Source: Hermatobates lingyangjiaoensis
Lineage: Eukaryota; Arthropoda; Insecta; Hemiptera; Hermatobatidae
Direction of reading: 5' to 3'
DNA: 64,000 nt
Assembly: GCA_026182355.1 (NCBI GenBank)
Contig: JAPFBL010000314.1
Location: forward strand, 356,275-420,274
A model generated the notes under the pieces. It ran no database searches. It worked only from the letters and a program-made list of their open reading frames with translations, and had not been told where the DNA came from. The translations under genes were made by a program, and so were the position numbers. How positions within the stretch are numbered: position 1 is the stretch's first letter; the number at the start of each line of letters is the position of its first letter. Below, one piece after another: positions 28,701 through 35,100 of this stretch.

Positions 28701-31119
28701 ATGGCGCTCATGGATAATATCCCTGCTCACGTGCTCAATCTGTTTTGTTTTTGGAGTCCTCTGCCTCCTGCCTGTAAGCTGATATGATTTTAAAACCGCT
28801 ATTCAAACACTCCATGTGCTACCATTAAAGCAGTTAAATGTATTTAAATTTCAGAACAAATGGGAAATGTTCCACTTGCTGGATGAATACGTCATCGGCC
28901 ACATGGTAGCCATGACTACAGCTTTAGAATTGATCGGCTTCCTTTGGATATATGGGCTAAGAAATCTGTGTAATGATTTTGAGTTCATACTGGGGTACAG
29001 ATTGTCTAAGGTGTGGTCCATTATTTGGTTCATCATACCAATAATAATTGTGGTAAGAACATCAATAATGTTATTATTATCTTTATTTATGTTCATCGTC
29101 AGTCTGGACATTAGCGTTATCTAGATAAGTATGAGTTGATTGGAAAATGAACTTTATATTATAGATTATATAAAATTATAATTGCTGATGAATTAAAAAA
29201 AAAGAAATATTACAAAATAGAAGATTACAAAAGAAAATAAAATATTACAAAATTAATCTACACCAGCGAGCAGCTACAGTGGCGTAGCAACTATTTTTCC
29301 ACTTGGGGCGGTCATAAGATTTGCCCCTCCCCTGGCCGTTGATAATCTGATAACTTTCAAGATTCCAGAAAGTCCTCCGAAACATTTTTAAATTGAATTA
29401 ACTGGTTACACAACCAGATATAATAAACTTTCAACCTCTTTAAAAAACTAGTTTTCAATTTAAATTAATTTAAAAATTTATTTTTAATTTACAAATATTA
29501 CAGTTGAAAAATCTGTTTAAGAACAGTATTACACACACATAACAAAAAAAAAACAATTAAGACCTTAAAAACTAATATTGGTATAAAATTGCAGAGTTTT
29601 TGTTAACTTTTTAATTTTTTCTATTTTTACCCCCTCAAAATGTTGTAAATTTTTAAGGGGTCAGTGCCTCCACTTCTACGGCACTGGCTAGCCTCCTAGT
29701 TTGACATTTCTATTCTTCATGCAGCATTTACAAACAGAAGTGAGTTATGTGTGCTTTTCTCGGTAATCCATCATTAAAACATTGTAAACGTATTATCAAC
29801 GTATTGATTCAAACCGGTCAAAATGTTCAAAATAAACTAATTCAGAAAACAAAAAAAAAATCATAAAAAAAACTAATACTGATAACCTAAGTAAAATATA
29901 TAGTTTATTAATTAGTATTTAAAAAACATTTTTGTATCTTACAGTTTTATTTGTGACGTTATCAAAATAGGCTGCCGACAGTTCATAAAAATCTCAGAGC
30001 AGCAGTGTAGTGATTAGAATACAATTGTCATGTAAACTTTTTTTGTAATTAAAAAATACCAAAGTAGTAATGTATAAAGTAGTTTAGTTACTATAACATT
30101 AAACATAATTATATTACATTATTTAACTAATATACATAATTACCTTGGTATTTTTATATTATGAGGAAGTAACTACATAACGGTGTGTTCAAATCAGCTA
30201 GTGTGCTGCCCTAGTGACAGTTTTTTGAGTTATCACGTCTGATTAGAAGGTTCAAAAAACTGTCACTAGGGCAGCACACTAGCTGATTTGAACACAAACC
30301 GTTATGTAGTTAGTTACTCGTAATAGAAAAATACCAAGGTAATTATGTATATTAGTTAAATAATGTAATATAATTATGTTTCATGTTATAGTAACTAAAC
30401 TCTGTATTGATATAGCCCTGAAGATGTCTACAAATATAGACGAAACGTCGGCTTAAAGGTGTTGCATTATTGAAGCTAGACCAAATCTCGATAAAAAAGA
30501 AAAATAATGTTATATATATATATTTTATTAAAAATTATGCCAATTTTAACTTTTGTTCTTTTCCGGGTTAATTTTTCAAGTTTTCTGACTATGGATTTCC
30601 GCCTTTCTGGTAAAATATAAAGTAATTCACCAAAAGATTTATTCATGACATCCACTTTTTCCACTAAACAAGTTTTAACCATAACAAACAAATTAATAAT
30701 ACATACAAATTATATACGACGTTTCGGTCAGCTTTGGCCATCTTCAGGAAGTCTTCAGGGACTAATAACTAAATCATGACAGAACTCAAATACAAAAATA
30801 AGAACTATCAAAATTATTAATACAATTATTAACATCCTAACAGAATAAGAAATATTTACTTCCTGAAGATGGTCAGAGCTGACCGAAACGTGGTATATAA
30901 TTTGTATGTATTGTTAATTTGTTTGTTATGGTTAAAACTTGTTTAGTGGAAAAAATGGATGTCATGAATAAATCTTTTGGTGAATTACTTTATATTTTAC
31001 CAGAAAGGCGGAAATCCATAGTCAGAAAACTTGAAAAATTAACCCGGAAAAGAACAAAAGTTAAAATTGGCATAATTTTTAATAAAACATGTTTGATTGA
31101 AGGGCTGCTCCCAAAATAC

Positions 31120-31155
<36 letters not shown>

Positions 31156-32106
31156 ACTCCACATGAACACGTGAAATAACAATCAATGATCAAACCGCAA
31201 TATGAAATGGGAAAGCAAGACTAAGATTTTTCAACCGTAACAAGTGGTCTTCGTCAGAGTCAAAACCCAACTTGTGGTTTGATCATTGATATATATATAT
31301 ATATATATATACATTAACCCAATGAGTTCCCGTAAAAAATTGTTTTGAATATTTTTTAATTTTCTAGAAAATTGTATTCTTTTTAAGTTTACTCTTTATT
31401 AAATGTCATATTGAGAGTGAGTTGTTTCATTTTTCTTCGAAATATTTTTTTTTTTTTTAAATATATTTCGCTAAAATATTTTCTTGCTGGCACTGACCAC
31501 AGGTGGTGGAGGTGCTGTCCGTGATTCTACTGCCACTGTCAGGCCCTGCCAATGATCCTTTCTGGCTCTACACAGCCGGCTGGTCCCTTTACGGATTCAT
31601 GTGGTTTGTCGTCCTAGCTTGTGCTATATGGCAGATTATACTGCAAGTTGATTACAATCTCTGCCAGGTAACCTTCATTTTTATTTACCTTCCTTAAAAT
31701 CAACCATTGCTTTTTAAAATACTAATATATATATATACTTTTTCTTCTTCTTGGAATTTGGTCAGGGTTAATATACGGAATCACCTTTTTGCCAACGTTT
31801 CGTCTTTATTTTAAGACATCCTCAGGGCTACAAACTAACAAAAAAAAACAATAAACAATGAACATTTGTCATTTCTACTTTAGAAACATCATAACAAATT
31901 CAAAAATTTGTTATGATGTTTCTAAAGTAGAAATGACAAATGTTCATTGTTTATTGTTTTTTTTTTGTTAGTTTATAGCCCTGAGGATGTCTTAAAATAA
32001 AGACGAAACGTTGGCAAAAAGGTGATTCCATATATTAACCCTGACCAAATTCCAAGAAGAAGAAAAAGTGTTTGTTAGTAATTTTGTGGTCAAGAAAACA
32101 GTACCG

Positions 32107-32138
<32 letters not shown>

Positions 32139-35100
32139 TATATTGTTGAAAAGCAGAGTAGATTGTGCATTCAGGACTTTTTTAAGTAGCTGTTCTTTTT
32201 TCCTAATTACACTTTTATGTTACAGAGGCAATGCAAATAGCAGATTTCCCAGTGACATTTTCAGACAAAAAACATAGTCAAATAACTACTATTTTTTTTT
32301 TATTCTCTACTTTTTAAACACAAGCTTTCTACCTCGTTGGTCATCCTCAGGCAGAATAAAATATTAAGACAGATAAATATGATAAAAACTCAAGGTAATA
32401 AAATAACAGGATACCACCACAAATGCATATATAAGGGATAACAATAGAAAAGGTGATATAGAGGTAACAATACTAAGAGGTAATAGTAGGTGGCGATCCT
32501 AGCGTCCGGGAGGTTAACCAGCCGTCACTCCGTCTTTGTTAATTTCACTTTATTGTCAAAGTTTCTGGAAGTCGGTATAACAAACATTTAACTGGATTGT
32601 AAGTTAATCTCCGGGCATTTTTCCTTTATGTAGATGGCTTCTAGGATTTGTAAATGAAGAGGGTTTCTATTAAAGTTTAAAATAGACGTTTCCTCTACAA
32701 CAATCTCAAGCGTAAGATGGTTTTTTTATAGACGCGACAGAGTGTTTATTAATAGAACAAATCTGTTGTTTAAACATAATTATTTTTATTCAATATTAAG
32801 GCTAAAAAAAATAGTTAAAAAGATAAGGTAATAGAGTAAAATAACTCTGCGAAGATACCTCCACAGACATTCAAGGAAACAGAAAGCCTATTGCTTATTT
32901 TGATTTCTGTTTCCTTGAATGTCTTTGGGGGTATCTTAGCAGAGCTATTTTTCATTATTACTTATCTATTTAACTATTTTTTTAGTCTTAATAATCTATA
33001 AAAGTAATTATGTTCAAACAACACATTTGTCCTATTAGAAAACACTAACTGTGGCTATTTTTGGTTTTCATTTACTTCATTTATTGTTTTGTTGCACGGT
33101 TGTGTTTTTCTGTTGGTTGATATTCTATTGGTGTATTTGTTTTTACTAATGATGTTTTCAATCAATTATTTTTAGCCTTGAGAATGCCAAGGAACTTTTT
33201 GGCGAATCGTCGGCTTGTAATCAGTAGTTCATTCTGTGTACTAAATTCTCAAAAAGCCATTTTTGAATTGTATGAATAAGTAAGTGTTTGAGAAGCTATA
33301 TAACAAGTGTGTAATTATGTTTCAGAAAATTGCGAGTTCCTTTAAGCCGACAAGGAAGTGGGGCCCAGTGGATCCTATATATAGGCATGAGTGGGTGCAG
33401 TGGAGGGATCAATACCAGACGACGGGGGAGAGAGACTTCACACTCAAGAGGAGGTGTACCAGAGACTACACCCACGCTGTTAAGACTGAAAACAGGTTCG
33501 CTTAATGCAGATATTCCCAAAATGGGTTCCGCGGAACACAGGGGTTCCTTAACGGACTGTCTGGAGTTCCGCAAAAACCATTTAGAGAACAAAATTTTAT
33601 AATTTTTTTTTAGTGGGTATGGATTTATTCTGTTTCTTGTGAATCATAAAACCGAATAATACTTATACACATAAGTAGAAGTGGTCAAAATTTTATTCAT
33701 ATTTAGGATGAATCACTAGTCATTTTTGGAGTTATCTGATTCCCGAATTTACTTCTATTACAAAAATAGCACTTCACTACTCCCTTATGTTATCTTTTAT
33801 ACTGACATAAAAACTAAATACCGAAGTAGACTTAAGTAAAAATACGCATTGCAGTAATATTACTTTTTAATTGTTGATAAACATATATACTATTTATAAA
33901 AGCATATGAAAATATTTATATTATGATTGTGTAAAATCATTAGAATCTGGGGTTCCTGGGAAAGTTACTGAAGCAAAAAAGGGTTCCGCGTCGGAAAAAG
34001 TTTGAAAAACTGTGGTTTAGTGTATAGTTTGCATATGGATAACCCATTGTGGTTCTGAGTTGTGACCCTGTGCTAACCTGCGCTAAATTAGAACGACTAA
34101 TTTAGAGGAAAGAAACTTTTTTTTTTTTTTAATTTATTCTTTGTGATTCAAGGAACAATTTAAGAAATTTTGGACAACCTGGAATTTGATCATTTAAGTC
34201 ATCGAGAGGTAGAAGGATTATTAATGAAGACTTTGTTTATTTCGAAAATGAGTCATAATAATATAATAATAGTCATAAAACTATATTGATGTTCACTAAT
34301 CTACATTTTGAAGTTTTAATAAACAAAGAAATAGTTCAGAATGAGGCTTTATTTTTAAGTGAAAAGTAATTTAATGCAAATGAAGTGTTCTAAACACTTA
34401 TAATAATAATAATCAAAATTATAGTTGTAATAATTCTTTACCAATTTCTTATATTACAATGCTTCTTCCATGTTGAAGTCGATGGGAATCTTAGCTCTTT
34501 AGGAAATTCAATTACCCAGAGCATTTATGTATACAAGTTTAGGTGTGTGTTCGTATGATCCTAAAGGATACTGAAACAAGTGGTTCAAAATCGCCTGGTG
34601 TGGTGTTGTGAAGGATGGCAGGCAAGAGATCTATTTTAAAGAGTATTTATTACAAGAAAGGGAACAACTCTCTGGGAAAGCAGCAAAATTCCCTTTCGTG
34701 CACTTCTCACTCTTTCAAACTACCCTCTTCCCTCCCACTTTTCTCAATATCACACCATATGTTTTTGCATCGCACTCTGACGATGCCACTTGTTTTCGTT
34801 CAGGGATCTTAGCCATTTTTCTGATTTTCTTAGTGTCGTTTAGACGTTGATTTTCATTTCACATGTGTATTATGAAATCTTGTGACATATATTTGTTTCT
34901 AACATAGTGCAATCAGTTATTATGTGGTATTTACTCATTGTAGGGTAAAAAGCTAATGAAATGATCTCCACATATACAAATTTAATTGTATAAACAATGC
35001 GTTTGGAACACGTAGTGTTCTTCCTCAGGCATTAACTAAGAGTGTGTACAACTCACCCACAGTTGTACCACAGACACCAGCCTCAGTTATCACTCACTGA

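Larger units (their letters stand above)
30490..31090. mobile_element. Palindrome of two Penelope-like 5' ends, each ribozyme plus ORF start
   Basis: The arms 30490-30770 and 30835-31090 are inverted copies. Each has a hammerhead core followed by an ORF (30691 down to 30476; 30919 up to 31179) starting MFVMVKTCLVEK and containing LLYILPERRKSIVRKLEKL, then IFNKTCLIEGLLPKYTN on the right arm. A basic helical segment followed by an x-LLPKYTN-type motif resembles the region upstream of reverse transcriptase in Penelope-like elements. The reverse transcriptase itself is absent. The identification is from memory of the family, not alignment. Confidence 0.5.
31739..32076. repeat. Foldback of two family F elements
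   Basis: Nearly perfect 338-bp palindrome from TTTTTCTTCTTCTTGG to its inverse, each arm with an intact hammerhead; a (TA)n tract follows at 32106. Confidence 0.85.
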
